Positions 37,524 through 48,054 are shown, counted from the stretch's first letter. The stretch: DNA of 64,000 nt from Argopecten irradians (GCF_041381155.1 NC_091135.1:1928490-1992489), one strand, 5' to 3'. Program-made: numbers and translations. The notes: generated from the sequence alone by a model not told the origin.

Positions 37524-40500
37524 TCAGTCATTCCATTTCTTATAGACAGAGTAAGCTATTGCTGCAGCTGTCCCAAGACAAATAACACCAGCAATATAGG
37601 GGGAAGCAGTCTTTAAATTTTCCCACAATAGTGTCATTCTCAGATTAGCAATCTCTTTTTGTATCATTTGATAGGTAAGCCTTTGTTTGACTTGATTGTA
37701 GTAGTTGTGTGTATATGGATGTTTATCCTGTGAGAAGTATGTCTTGTCCAGACCAAGGAGAGCCAATCTACTAAGTAACACAGTCAGACTGATGTCTGCC
37801 ACAGTGTACATTGGACCAAACAACCAGAGGTCATCAGCAATGTCAGGACTCGCTGTAAATAAGAAAACAGAGATCATCAGCAATGTCAGGACTTGCTGTA
37901 AATAAGAAAACAGTAATTACCACATTAATAATATGTTTAGTATATATATACAGTCCAACCCACTTACTGTGAAATCAGTGATATTGAAATATTGTTTAAT
38001 TTGAAATGAACAAGAGGCCCATGGGCCTTAAGTGTCACCTGAGTTCGGATACAGTATTAGACAATATCAGGTCTCAAGGCCTCTTAGACACTAGCAAGAA
38101 GTCATTAAAAGATTTTAGCCTATTTTACTCCAGTGACCTTGAATGAAGGTCAAGGTCATTCTTGTGTACAGACTTGATAGCCCTTCATCCCAGCATATTG
38201 GTCCAATATCTGATCTCTTTCTTCTTCACAAGAAGTTGTTCAAATATTTTAACCTATTTGACCCCTGTAACCTCAAATGAAGGTGAAGGTCATTCATTTG
38301 AACAAACTTAGGAGACTAATATGAGTACCCTTTCTGTTATTGAGAAGATGTCTTCTAAATAAAAGGTTACGCACAGCAGATGGTAGAAAGTGCATGATGA
38401 CGCACAATGCATGATGACAATGATATAATAGCAACTGACCTTCCTTGACACTTTTAATCTGCTGTTCCACGGTATCCATGGTAATCTGTAACTCCTCTAA
38501 ATGGCGTTGTACCTGAGCTGCATCTGTTATGACATCAAACTTCTGGGCTGCGGTTTGACTTTTCATCAGGTAACTATCTCTCAGAGCAGGGTGTTTGGCT
38601 GCTAAGTCTGTTAATACAGCTAGACGATTGGCGAAGTTTTCTGAAACAATATCGAAGGTTTTTATTAAACAAGAGGTCAAGAGGGCCTGTATATTGCACA
38701 CCTAGTTTGTAATGCCAAGTAATGATCTAAATACAAGTAGCCCTTCATCAGTTACATCTATATAGGCCTATTAAGATATCTAGGTGAGTATGCTTGGATG
38801 ATTTTGATACAGAGAATAAACTTTCAACTTTCAAACTTTCAATGTGGTCGCACCTAAATAAAACAAGAGGCCCAGAGGACCTGTATCGCTCACCTGGTTT
38901 GTAATGCCAAATAATGTACTGAATACAGGTTCATTATTTCTTTTCTAAAGGAATTTGTGAATATTTACCTCTATTTCCCCTTTTGGGCCCTGCCCCTTCT
39001 TCCCCATGAGGGTCAGAGTCAAAAATAATACAAATTCTGTTACCCTTCCCCAAAGGATTTTTCTGGGCAAAATTTGGTTACAATCCAAGCAGAACTCCTG
39101 CCCCCTGAGAGGTCAGAGCCAAAATTTATACAAACTCTGTTCTCCCTTCTCCCAAGGATGTGTTTGGCCAAATTAGACTACAATCCTTGCAGAACTCTAT
39201 GACTAGTAGCGATTTAAAGGAAATGTTGAAGGATGGACAGATGGATGGATGATGGACACCACGCCATGACATAAGCTCACGGGCCCTTCGCTCCAGGTGA
39301 GCTAATAACAATAAACAAATGCTACCATGTGGCTTCTTTTTTCTGAAATCCTTACATTTTTCTATTCAAACATAACAGTCATATATCTCGTATTTATATC
39401 TCACCTCTCATACTCCTCATAACAGCCCCTTGGATTTGACAGCCAGCCGTTGACAGGTGTGGATGGTATATTATTCCATACGTAATAATGTCGACCTCTA
39501 CCAATTGTAAACGTTTCCTTAACTTTGCAACCTTCTTTCCCAGCAATGACTCCTGGTCTGGAATCAGTTTTGGAACTGAAATGGAAAATATACATTTTAT
39601 GATACTAATGTATTGATTGCAATATAACTAAAGTCACTTTAAATGATAGTCAAATCTGTGCTAAACACAACCTGTATTAAGTGACCCTCTGTTTCAACAG
39701 ATCACTTTAATTCCTCCTCAGCATTTTCACTTTAAATCAGAACAAGAGCATCACAGTGTTTGAGAATAGCAAAAGCTCACCTCATAAAGCTTAATCATGC
39801 AAGTACATTTTTGCCCATTGGAAATTCTAACAAGAGGCCCAGAGGGCCTGTATCACTCACCTGGTTGTAATGCCAAGTAATGTTCTGAATACAAGATCAT
39901 TGTTTCTTTCAACTCTAATTTCCCTATGGGGCTCACTCTTTCTGCTCCCAAAATGGAACGTCAATTTCCCCTTTTGGAGCCCTGCCCCTAGGGGTTGGAC
40001 TAGGCTCATTTATATAAAACATGATTATCCTTTCCCAACAATGTTTCAAATCAAATTTGTTTGCCATCCATCCAAGGGTTAAGGAGGAGTAGGATTTTAC
40101 AGCTAAAATTAAGAAAATTTCCCCGTATGGAGCTCCACCCCTCTGCCCCTAGGGGTTGGACCAGGCTCATTTATATAAAATATGATTGTCCTTTGCCAAT
40201 GATGTTTCAAACCAAATATGGTTGAAATCCCCTTTGCTATTTCTATGTTTGAGTTACCTCTCTTACTTTCCTTTTTTGAATTGAGTTGCTGTTTATAAAT
40301 ATTTAAATATAATTTTTTGTGTGAGTTTAAGAAAATTGCTCTTGCACAAATAAATTGTGAAAACAAATAACTTTACCTGAAGATTCCAATTTACTGTCAA
40401 TGTAGTCAATAATTCTTTCTGGTTCAGTGATAATTGTGTTTCCATCTTTAAGGACAGGAATGTGGGCTCCCTCGGGATTCAACTTCACATACCATGGTGC

Positions 40501-43500
40501 ATTGTGTTGACCAGAAAATAAACTGACCAGTTTGGGTTTGAATGTAACCTCCTTTTCATAAAACGCAAGCAGTACCTAAAATAAACAGCAATTTCATCAA
40601 GCTAACAAAGAGTTATATGAAGCTATATTTGTACTAGAACAAGAGATCATCTCTAATTGATGAGTACATGATTCAGATTTAACAAGTTCTGTCTGCTAGC
40701 TAGGCTGTGCTCATAAATACTAAGACAGGTTATTTTGAAATTGACCAAGTCTTCTCACACCATGCATTTTCTGATTCGTCACCAATGTCAGCCGTGAGGG
40801 ATTTCTCTGTCAATCCCTAGGGTATGACAGCCCCAGCAAAACAAATAAGTGGCCCAGAGGGCCTGTATCGCTCACCTGTGTTTAGTACACGCAATTATCA
40901 CAAAAACCTCACAATTACAAATAGCAAAATTGTCCCCATAATTTGTAATGAAACCTCACCATATAATGATAATATAATTAGTCTACCACGCTAGGCTACT
41001 AGCGTTACTAAAGTTCGCAGCGCCATAAATATCGAGTATCGACTAAATCTATTCAAGAAGCTATACTCAACAATGAAATGCATTGGTTTTTAAACTATGA
41101 TGCTTATTTTATTTATTAAGATTAGCATTGCTATTTTGAATCATCAATGTCAATGATTAAATAAAACAAGAGGCCCAGGGGCCTTATCGGTCATCTGACT
41201 ATTGGCAAAATACAACACTCAAAGAATATAGTAGTAGCAAACAATTAAGGCAATACAAAGAACTCTTTTAATAGAATAAGTTCAGGTTCTGGTATATTTG
41301 ATGAATTAGACCATGAATGAAGTTCCCTTGGTCCCCACCATGCTACAAGTCCAATATCCAATCTCTAGGACTCTTACACTTATTTGCAAGAAGTCAGATT
41401 TTAGCCTATTTGACCTCTCTGTGACCTTGAATGAAGGTCAAGGTAATTTCACTTGAATAAACTTGGTAGCCCTTCATGACTATTGTGACCTTAAATGAAA
41501 ATCAAGATCATTCATTTGAACAAACTTGGTAGCCATTCATTCCAGCATGACACAGGCCCAATGTCAGGTGTCTAGGCCTCTTAGTTATACACAAGAAGTC
41601 ATTTGAATGAAGATGACCTTATAAACAGTCTAAGCTTAACTCTAGCTTAACTCAAGGATGGAGTGTGATACATTGTGTACGTTGTCGTCTGTCATCAATA
41701 GCGAGAAAACCGTGGATTTTGCTTGATTAACTGTGAGAGCTGACGTGTTTAAATCTTCCATATACATCTTGACTTCCTATTTAGAGGAACCTTGATATAT
41801 TTAAAATACATGAGTTATTTATATAGCAAGGAGAACGTCTGAATTAAAATGTAAACAAGATCTATGAATCCTGTCTGAAAATATGTGTTTCAAAATATTC
41901 ATCTACTTTGATATTTGACGAAGTTGCTTAATGGATATGGCATCTGACTTCTGATGTAATTTGAGTCTTCTTCTTACGTTTTGGATTCGATCCACATCGG
42001 ACGTTTTTTTCCATTATTATTTTTTCAATCTTTTTATTTTCGAAAATCATACTTGCTTTAGCTGTACATCATGATAATAATTTGTGTCCAATATTATAAT
42101 GAAAATTATATATTTTAAGTGTATTACGCATGTACATAGGACATACAGATGTGTATAAGGAAAATACACTTTATTCCATAAGATATTTTATTTTGATTAT
42201 TTTCAGATAATGGTATGCCAGGAACTGGACCAAACAGAATACAGTAAATGCATTAAGCAAAATGAGCGACTGATTCTTAGCTGAATACCTTGAAATACAC
42301 AATATTCTCAAAATGAATTCTACTGGAAGTTGTTGGTAATACTGGTTCGATTGAAGTACTACCTTACTTGAGTGAAGTAATATCGTTAGGTTCACTTATG
42401 TAGTATTGTGCTTGAGTGAAGTAACATGGGGAGTACCCGTATGTAAAAACATGTGCTGAATAAATCTGACAGTGTTCGACGACCGTCTGCGAGTCTTTAT
42501 TGACAAAACCTGTAACAGACGTTATTCCCTAAGAGTGACAGTGTTATTTGTATTAAATGTAGACGCAAAACGTACTACATTAGTAAATCATGCACATCCA
42601 AAGTAACAATTAACAATGACCATAAAGACAGTCCCTATTCTATTAATGGTAGATTACAACTACTTTAATTCCCAAATTCAAATCCTCGGGCCCCATTCCC
42701 AAAGCAGTGAGAAAAGGCTCTTCAGTATCTCCAGTGGTGATGGAACATCACTCTTTGTCATCTTCCCGCTGAAACGACGTTAGCGCGAGACGTCGTACGT
42801 CACTCAATCACCAATAGATACATTAGTCCCGCACAAACCTTATCGGGTATCGCGTGGTACATTAATTAGTCCCATTAGTATACATTGACGTCAATGTGCT
42901 ACGCCACGCCACGTTAAATCATGATGTCACTAAAACGTCGTAATTTTTCTGTTTGGTTCAAATTTTATAGGTTTTATAGGTATCTTTGGGTGGCTCTAAA
43001 ATGAAAACTGTTCAACTAAATAACAAAATCCTTCGGATTAATAAAGCTGAATAATCAATAATCCTTGACCCTTATCACACAATTTAACTAAAATATTGAA
43101 TAGGACCCTTCGTGGCTCTACTCCTTTGTGTCTATTATTCAGAGTTTTTGTGATTTGTGGCCAGTAATATAAGCTAACAGAAACTTTGAGGCCTATACAG
43201 TACAAGACATGATAGTCGCCATTAAATGGTCAATTTCGGAGAAATTGCAGAACTATACATAGTTTACTCTACTCCCCTTTTTGTCAGGGATCTGTGTACC
43301 AAATTATGTAAAAATATGTCAAATAGTTTAGGAGGAGTTCGGCGGATAAACAGGTTGGGCACAACCCTGCATATGGGTAACAGTTATCCATTTGAGTAAC
43401 GGTTACCTGTTTGAGTAATCAATAAGTTACTCAAATGAGGAATATTTTGTAAGAAAAATGCATGAATTTGTTTTAAACTTTTTTATCAAAAAAGGGCGTA

Positions 43501-44164
43501 ATGATTTTGACATGGCACCATTACTAACATAATATAGTACATTATTAATCAAAATGGGACAAACTTCATTGTCTCAATTTCGGTAAAAGTCACAAAATAA
43601 ACCACCTCCATCAGTCCATTGCTTACTACGGTGCTAAAAATAGAAACCATTTAAAACTCATTTAACCATGACATTTGCACTGAATTTCCATGATAGCTTA
43701 TACACTGAAGTCAATGGAGAGCACCTAAATTGTCATCTTACAACAAAGTTAGACAACAGATTTTGATATTTCACCCACAGAAGCATAGAGTCTTTGATCA
43801 GTTGTAAGGCATTCTAAAAATTATGACGCCCTTTTTTGATAATAATTTTTAAAACAACATTATGCGTTTTCTTTTCACATAATTACTCACTTGGGTAACT
43901 TATTGATTACTGCAAACAGGTAACTGTTACTCAAATGGGTAACTGTTACCCATATGCAGGGTTGTGCCCAACCTGATAAACGGTAACCGAGAGACAGACG
44001 GCCACAACCCGATCTCAATATACTCCCTCCCTCCTTAGCTGGGGGCGCGGTGTGGGGTATAAAAAGAAAACATGATTACATTAATGGCATACCTTTTGCG
44101 ATGAAAATGACGTCGGGAAATAGTATAGAGTAAATCTGTTTGACTTTGCTTTTACTTGTGCCAT
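37524..44164 (-). CDS. GDAP1: GDAP1-like ganglioside-induced differentiation-associated protein, five exons
   Basis: Host gene of 323 codons. Coding exons on the minus strand are 44093-44164, 40377-40575, 39405-39575, 38440-38640 and 37524-37852. All four introns have GT...AG ends and the phases join (972 coding bases with the stop). The start is MAQVKAKSNRF, with GACATGG context. The N-terminal GST/thioredoxin-like part has LYYFPTSFSSQK, joined across intron 1 to VLLAFYEKEVTF, then NPEGAHIPVLKDGNTIITEP. The middle is the GDAP1-type helical stretch, then a GST C-terminal part with LWLFGPMYTVADISLTVLLS (residues 223-242). The last 25 residues form a hydrophobic segment (about 299-318) followed by KKWND, as in the tail anchor that places GDAP1 in the outer mitochondrial membrane, where it affects fission and redox state. 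Human GDAP1 is 358 residues. Whether this is the counterpart of GDAP1 or GDAP1L1 is undecided. Confidence 0.94.
37825..37913 (-). repeat. 43-bp tandem duplication across the GDAP1 exon 5 splice acceptor
   Basis: The 43 bases at 37825-37867, which contain the exon 5 acceptor, are repeated at 37868-37910 with two or three changes. Each copy carries TTATTTACAG on the minus strand, so two acceptors exist, with exon starts at 37852 and 37895. Only the inner one keeps the frame that matches GDAP1, because 43 is not a multiple of 3. Confidence 0.85.
38009..38430 (+). repeat. AACAAGAGGCCC-type repeat in GDAP1 intron 4
   Basis: Head AACAAGAGGCCCATGGGCC, then a unit repeated about twice with AGTGACCTTGAATGAAGGTC followed by AAGGTCA. 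Same family as 41165-41640 and, inverted, 54564-56110. It ends close to the exon 4 donor, so the repeat fills most of the intron. Confidence 0.65.
38862..39305 (+). mobile_element. non-autonomous repeat with hairpin end in GDAP1 intron 3
   Basis: Head AACAAGAGGCCCAGAGGACC with TGTATCGCTCACCTG, body with two related units (CCAAAGGATTTTTCTGG and CCAAGGATGTGTTTGG), a GGATGGACAGATGGATGGAT tail, and a terminal hairpin GCTCAC...GGTGAGC followed by TAA at 39305. A shorter relative begins at about 38668 (AACAAGAGGTCAAGAGGGCC). Confidence 0.7.
39829..40240 (+). repeat. AACAAGAGGCCC-type repeat in GDAP1 intron 2
   Basis: Head AACAAGAGGCCCAGAGGGCC with TGTATCACTCACCTGG, then two units of about 156 bp sharing CCCCTAGGGGTTGGAC and AGGCTCATTTATATAAAA. 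No recognisable tail. Another head only (GGCCCAGAGGGCCTGTATCG) lies at about 40850 in intron 1. Confidence 0.65.
41165..41640 (+). repeat. AACAAGAGGCCC-type repeat in GDAP1 intron 1
   Basis: Head AACAAGAGGCCCAGGGGCC with TTATCGGTCATCTGAC. The body has GTGACCTTGAATGAAGGTC followed by AAGGTAATTTCACTTG, and a second unit with ACCTTAAATGAAAATCAAG. It is a further copy of the family seen in full, inverted, at 54564-56110. Confidence 0.65.
42331..42517 (+). mobile_element. possible solo LTR of 187 bp (fossil)
   Basis: The stretch begins TGTTGGTAATACTGG and ends AAAACCTGTAACA, so it has TG/CA ends. An AATAAA lies near 42461, where a polyadenylation signal would be expected. Flanks are GAAGT (left) and GACGT (right), a 5-bp match with one change. 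Length and ends resemble the short LTRs of molluscan Gypsy elements. There is no second copy in the window, so this rests on terminal features alone. It lies in GDAP1 intron 1. Confidence 0.45.
43352..43974. mobile_element. MITE of 623 bp with about 90-bp terminal inverted repeats and 7-bp target duplication
   Basis: Left end AGGTTGGGCACAACCCTGC, then ATATGGGTAAC; the right end is its inverse. The inverted repeats extend about 90 bp (AGTAATCAATAAGTTACTC on the left, GTAACTTATTGATTACTGC on the right). Flanks are GATAAAC at 43345-43351 and 43975-43981. The interior has no reading frame. The host sequence (43100-43351 plus 43982-44060) is itself a repeat tail with AGACAGACGGCCACAACCC. It lies in GDAP1 intron 1, 119 bp from exon 1. 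Superfamily is not assigned; 7 bp is an unusual duplication length. Confidence 0.85.
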
Positions 44165-44629
44165 GTCCTTCGTTTTTCGTTTCTGTCGCCTGTAGGGGAG
44201 TAGTTATTACCTCGAGATATGTGCATGTAAGACATGTTACGTAAAAGTTTATCAAAGTTTGTTAAAAAACTTAAATGAAGATATTAATAATGATTTGTAA
44301 CTGTGTGTACAGATTTTTAATATATTTATGGCTTTTTTTGGTATGGTAATATAAAAATTTCTTTATACGGAATTCTCCGAGAACTCTTTTAAAACGGAGG
44401 TAAAATATGGGATCTCACTAATTACCGACAAGGACCGACAAGAGACGACAAGATATTGGAATTACCGACAAGAGCCGAGAAGGGTTGGATTTACCGATAA
44501 GAAGCCAACCGGAAAGAAAAAAAATCGATAAAGTTGATGATTTTTGCTGTTTTTACATAACACTATTTCAATTTTGTTTCAGATATGTGAATATTGGAGT
44601 ACATAAAAAAAAACATAAAAAAAACCAGC
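44165..44629. promoter_or_regulatory. GDAP1-like 5' untranslated and upstream region
   Basis: This stretch lies immediately upstream of the GDAP1-like start codon on the minus strand. No clear TATA box or initiator could be picked out, and the transcription start is unknown. Around 44415-44510 the word GACAAGA/ACCGACAAG recurs several times as a short degenerate repeat. Nothing else recognised. Confidence 0.35.
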
Positions 44630-44830
44630 CAGACTGGTAACATTCCATAAGATCATAAATAAAACAGTACGTGGCTATAAATCCATCACAACACTTATCA
44701 CAAGGAGAAAGAAGAACTCGAGGTGCACACAAATACAGCTGAAACAAAGCTGTTTATAAATATTCGGGGTTTTTCCCCAGAGCCATCTCAGACTGGAATT
44801 CAGTAGCAAGCTAGCTAGCATACCTGAACC
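44630..44830 (+). pseudogene. 3' end of a LINE ORF2 (non-LTR retrotransposon relic)
   Basis: The plus strand reads TFHKIINKTVRGY, then after a gap RTRGAHKYS and, in the same frame after an in-frame stop, YSGFFPRAISDWNSVAS. The spacing of a (Y/F)KI.N..V block, an R.tRg block and an FFPR.I.DWN.l block is the standard C-terminus of CR1/Jockey-type LINE ORF2 proteins. It carries stops and keeps only about 65 codons, so it is a 5'-truncated dead copy. The clade is uncertain. Confidence 0.55.
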
Positions 44831-44959
44831 CTTTCAGGTCTGCCCTTGCCAATCACAGAAACATATATATGCATAAAAATCATGACATATGTGACAATTA
44901 TTGATATTTAGATAAAAAGTTTACTTACGCTCCAGTTTCTTGTGTATCGACAGGAAAAT

Positions 44960-46159
44960 TGTGACGATTACCGGGTTCGTACCAGCAGAAACATATATAC
45001 ATAGAGATTGGCAAACTCCTCCATTTTTACGATCAGCAGTTGTACCTCTGTATGTACTTAGGGGTTTTTTAGATAAACTCTTAAATAGTTGAATATAGTA
45101 GAATAACTTTGATATGTTGAAAAGTTCAGTAATTTCCAGATGGTTTGAGTACGATTTTGGATAGAAGAAATAATATTTTAACTTATATATTAATAAAACA
45201 AAACACACTTCCGGCTTTGAATGCCTGGTTTTCGAAGAACCAGGTAAAATTGCCTATTTTCATGCTTTCAAAAATCATATTAAATACATGAAATGTATCA
45301 TCATTCGGGAAAACTAATCACAACAAACCATTATATAATGTTTAAACTTTGTGTTGATGCAAAAACAACTTGTATAAAAGAATACACTTAAAAGTATTTA
45401 GCCAAGGCAAAATGCCTACAAACCGGAGGTTCCTCTGCCTGTCAACAAATACAAAGAAGGAGTTTCCAATCTCTATGTATATATGTTTCTGGTACCAGTC
45501 ACAATTAACTGATGATCTATAGTGTCTATATCATGTACTGTTCCTATCAAATTACTCGGTGCAAATATATACAAAAAATACACAGCTAACCTAGCTGTGA
45601 TTCTATCTATCCCTAAATATTATGATTTACAATATCAATCCTACTGATTACTCAGTGCCTCTGAGTGATCATGATAACTTAACTTCAAAATATACAAACA
45701 GCATAAATCATACAGATCAGAATAATTATTAAATGATTAGCAACAAATACTGAGTGATCTATAAGCCTATGCGAGTAGTCTCCCCTACCTCGGGTGAAAC
45801 AAGACTATATATAAGCTACGATAAAACCAATGTAATATTATTTATTATGAACCTTTCCCTAAGGCTTAACACTACCGAGCTACCGAGTACTCAAAATCAC
45901 TGTGTACTCACAGTACTCACTGCTACTGAGCACTCACGTTTACCGAGTACTCTCAGAGCAATCACTCCAGCAATGATTCACACACAATCATTACATATTA
46001 CAGAGTACTATAATCACTAGTACTCTCAATGATTCACGTAAACGCAATCATTCAACGAGCAATCCCAAGGCTCACTTTACAACTTACTCTCCAGAGTATT
46101 TAACGCGGAGGAGGAAAGCCTTATTCAGGCACGTCAATCTCCGATCTCAACTCTACTTT
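44960..46159 (-). repeat. extra truncated Gypsy-2 LTR, split by a MITE (fossil)
   Basis: 44960-44985 is the LTR end TGTGACGATTACCGGGTTCG with TACCAG, and the same LTR resumes at 45492-46156 after the MITE. It then runs straight into a second, full LTR at 46160. It therefore lies head to tail with the 3' LTR of the Gypsy-2 element and is not complete. Fossil. Confidence 0.85.
44986..45491. mobile_element. MITE of 506 bp inserted in the extra LTR
   Basis: The ends are CAGAAACATATATACATAGA and its inverse; the inverted repeats run about 37 bp with one indel. Target duplication GTACCAG (44979-44985 and 45492-45498) is exact, and the uninterrupted LTRs read CGTACCAGTCAC at this point. The interior holds no recognisable gene; a small palindrome CCTGGTTTTCGAAGAACCAGG-like word sits near 45225. 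A 7-bp duplication is shared with the 43352-43974 MITE but the ends are unrelated. Confidence 0.85.
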
Positions 46160-47179
46160 TGTGACGTTTACCGGGTCCGATCCAGTCACAATTAACTGAT
46201 GATCTATAGTGTCTATATTATGTACTGTTCCTATCAAATTACTCAGTGCAAATATATACAAATAATACACAGCTGATCTAGCTGTGATTCTATCTATCCC
46301 TAAATATTATGATTTACAATATCAATCCTACTGATCACTCAGTGCCTCTGAGTGATCATGATAACTTAACTTCAAAATATACAAACAGCATAAATCATAC
46401 AGATCAGAATAATTATTAAATGATTAGCAACAACTACTGAATTATCTATAAGCCTATGCGAGTAGTCTCCCCTACCTCGGGTGATTCGATAATCCCTACT
46501 CGTACATATATAACCAGACTACGATAAAATCAATGTTATATTATCTATTAAGAACCTTTCCCTAAGGCCTAACACTACCGAGCTACCGAGTACTCAAAAT
46601 CACTGTGCACTCACAGTACTCACTGCTACTGAGCACTCACGTTTACCGAGCACTCTCAGAGTAATCACTCCAGCAATGATTCACACACAATCATTACATA
46701 TTACCGAGTACTCACAGAGTAATAACTAGTACTCTCAATGATTCATGTAAACGTAATCATTCAACGAGCAATCCCAAGGCTCAGTTTACAACTTACTCTC
46801 CAGAGTATATAACGCGGAGGAGGAAAGCCTTATTCAGGCACGTCAATCTCCGATCTCAACTCTACCGTAAGTTATTATCAACTGACGTATATAGGCAAGC
46901 CTTGTTCAGGCACATCTATATTTACCTTGTATTTACTTAGGTGCTTTCACTTCAGCAGCTCGTCCAACACTAAGAAAAATCTCGTTGAAAACCGCGGCTT
47001 TATATACTGCCGGGCAAACGACATTAGCGCCATCTATTTACAATAATCCTAGGCTCTAGAACGCTTAACTCACATATAGCTTAACATTACAAGCGTCTAC
47101 TTGACGGCGAAACTAACAGACAAAAATAGAGCAGACAGCGATTCCGGATAGCATGGTAATACAACCGTATTTCATCACA
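46160..47179 (-). repeat. Gypsy-2 3' LTR
   Basis: 1020 bp with TG/CA ends, matching 53465-54419. It holds many overlapping GAGTACTC/ACTCAC words (about 46580-46740), and twice a word close to GCCTT(A/G)TTCAGGCAC. Confidence 0.92.
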
Positions 47180-47318
47180 CTACCCACGCCTCCGAGCAAC
47201 ACGTGTCCTCACGTGCCATTACAGATAACTATAAGATACAAAATAGATTAAAGATAAAGGATTTATTGGTGGTTGTGACAAAGAAAACGATCAATTTGTC
47301 GCGGGTAATCAGTAGGAC

Positions 47319-48053
47319 CTATCCAGTGCCTCTGCCCCAAAGAATTCGCAATACTCCACCAGCTCGACATCTCGGCCGTTGTCCGAGTATCTGGTGGTCT
47401 TCGTAACAGTTTTTTCTGTTCACAGGCTGCTGTCTTAGCTCTGGTTCATAGGGATCAGTCTGTGTTGATGCATCCGCTCTTTCAAAATCGGTCTGTGTAG
47501 GGATGGAACTACGTAGCTTCTTCGAAACAACTGGCATCGGAACCATATTGATCGGATCCTTAGGGTCCACCCTTCTCTTTGGTGCCATGACAGGAATCGG
47601 CCTCGTAGGTTTTCTTATTGCACGTCCTGCCAAGAGGCAGTCATCCTCGGAGGATGAATCATCATGCACAACGGATGAATCTGAAACTTCCCCGAGAAGA
47701 TCACCAGGGTCTTGTCCCTTCCAGCTCTCCACATCGGTCTCTGGTGAGTGAGCTTTGCTAAGTGCGCCTGAAGTAGAAGGTTGAGCCTTCGGAGAGTTCT
47801 TAGAAGATAATGCAGTATTCAGACTCTTTCCAGCAGCTTTCGGAACATCTACTGTCGCATCATGGCGCTTCTGGTGCCTGGTCATATTAGTAGGTCTAAA
47901 AGTTTTGTAACTGCACTTGGGACAGGACAAGGTCTTTTTCTCCATAGTTTCAATTCCACATTTCAGAATATGTTCTTTCATATCGTCGATGTTTGCCGTC
48001 CTAAATGTACACATGGGGCATTTCTTTACCGGGGTTGTCTTGGTTTTCGCCAT
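47319..48053 (-). CDS. Gypsy-2 third ORF: two-zinc-finger protein between integrase and 3' LTR
   Basis: An uninterrupted frame of about 244 codons. The start chosen is MAKTKTTPVKK at 48053 (GAGATGG context), because a splice-acceptor-like CTCTTTCTTGTTACAG lies just upstream at 48063-48078 on the minus strand. An in-frame methionine six codons earlier lies almost at that junction. Two fingers follow: C-P-M-C with H and C (C-x2-C-x12-H-x3-C) and C-P-K-C with H-Q-K-R-H (C-x2-C-x12-H-x3-H). Then a serine/proline-rich acidic region, a basic stretch (MAPKRRVDPKD) and two TQT words (IPTQTDF, ASTQTDP). It occupies the position of env in other elements, but I see no signal peptide or membrane segment. 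Function unknown; DNA, RNA or chromatin binding is inference. Confidence 0.78.
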   Translation of the reverse strand: MAKTKTTPVKKCPMCTFRTANIDDMKEHILKCGIETMEKKTLSCPKCSYKTFRPTNMTRHQKRHDATVDVPKAAGKSLNTALSSKNSPKAQPSTSGALSKAHSPETDVESWKGQDPGDLLGEVSDSSVVHDDSSSEDDCLLAGRAIRKPTRPIPVMAPKRRVDPKDPINMVPMPVVSKKLRSSIPTQTDFERADASTQTDPYEPELRQQPVNRKNCYEDHQILGQRPRCRAGGVLRILWGRGTG

Positions 48054-48054
48054 C

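Noticed and set aside
39401-39595. 64-codon minus-strand frame beginning MYIFHFSSK
   Set aside because: This is the wrong frame across GDAP1 exon 3; phase joining to the neighbouring exons selects another frame that matches GDAP1.
47319-48053. Reading the Gypsy-2 third ORF as an envelope gene
   Set aside because: No signal peptide, membrane segment or cysteine pattern of an envelope; the zinc fingers are clear.
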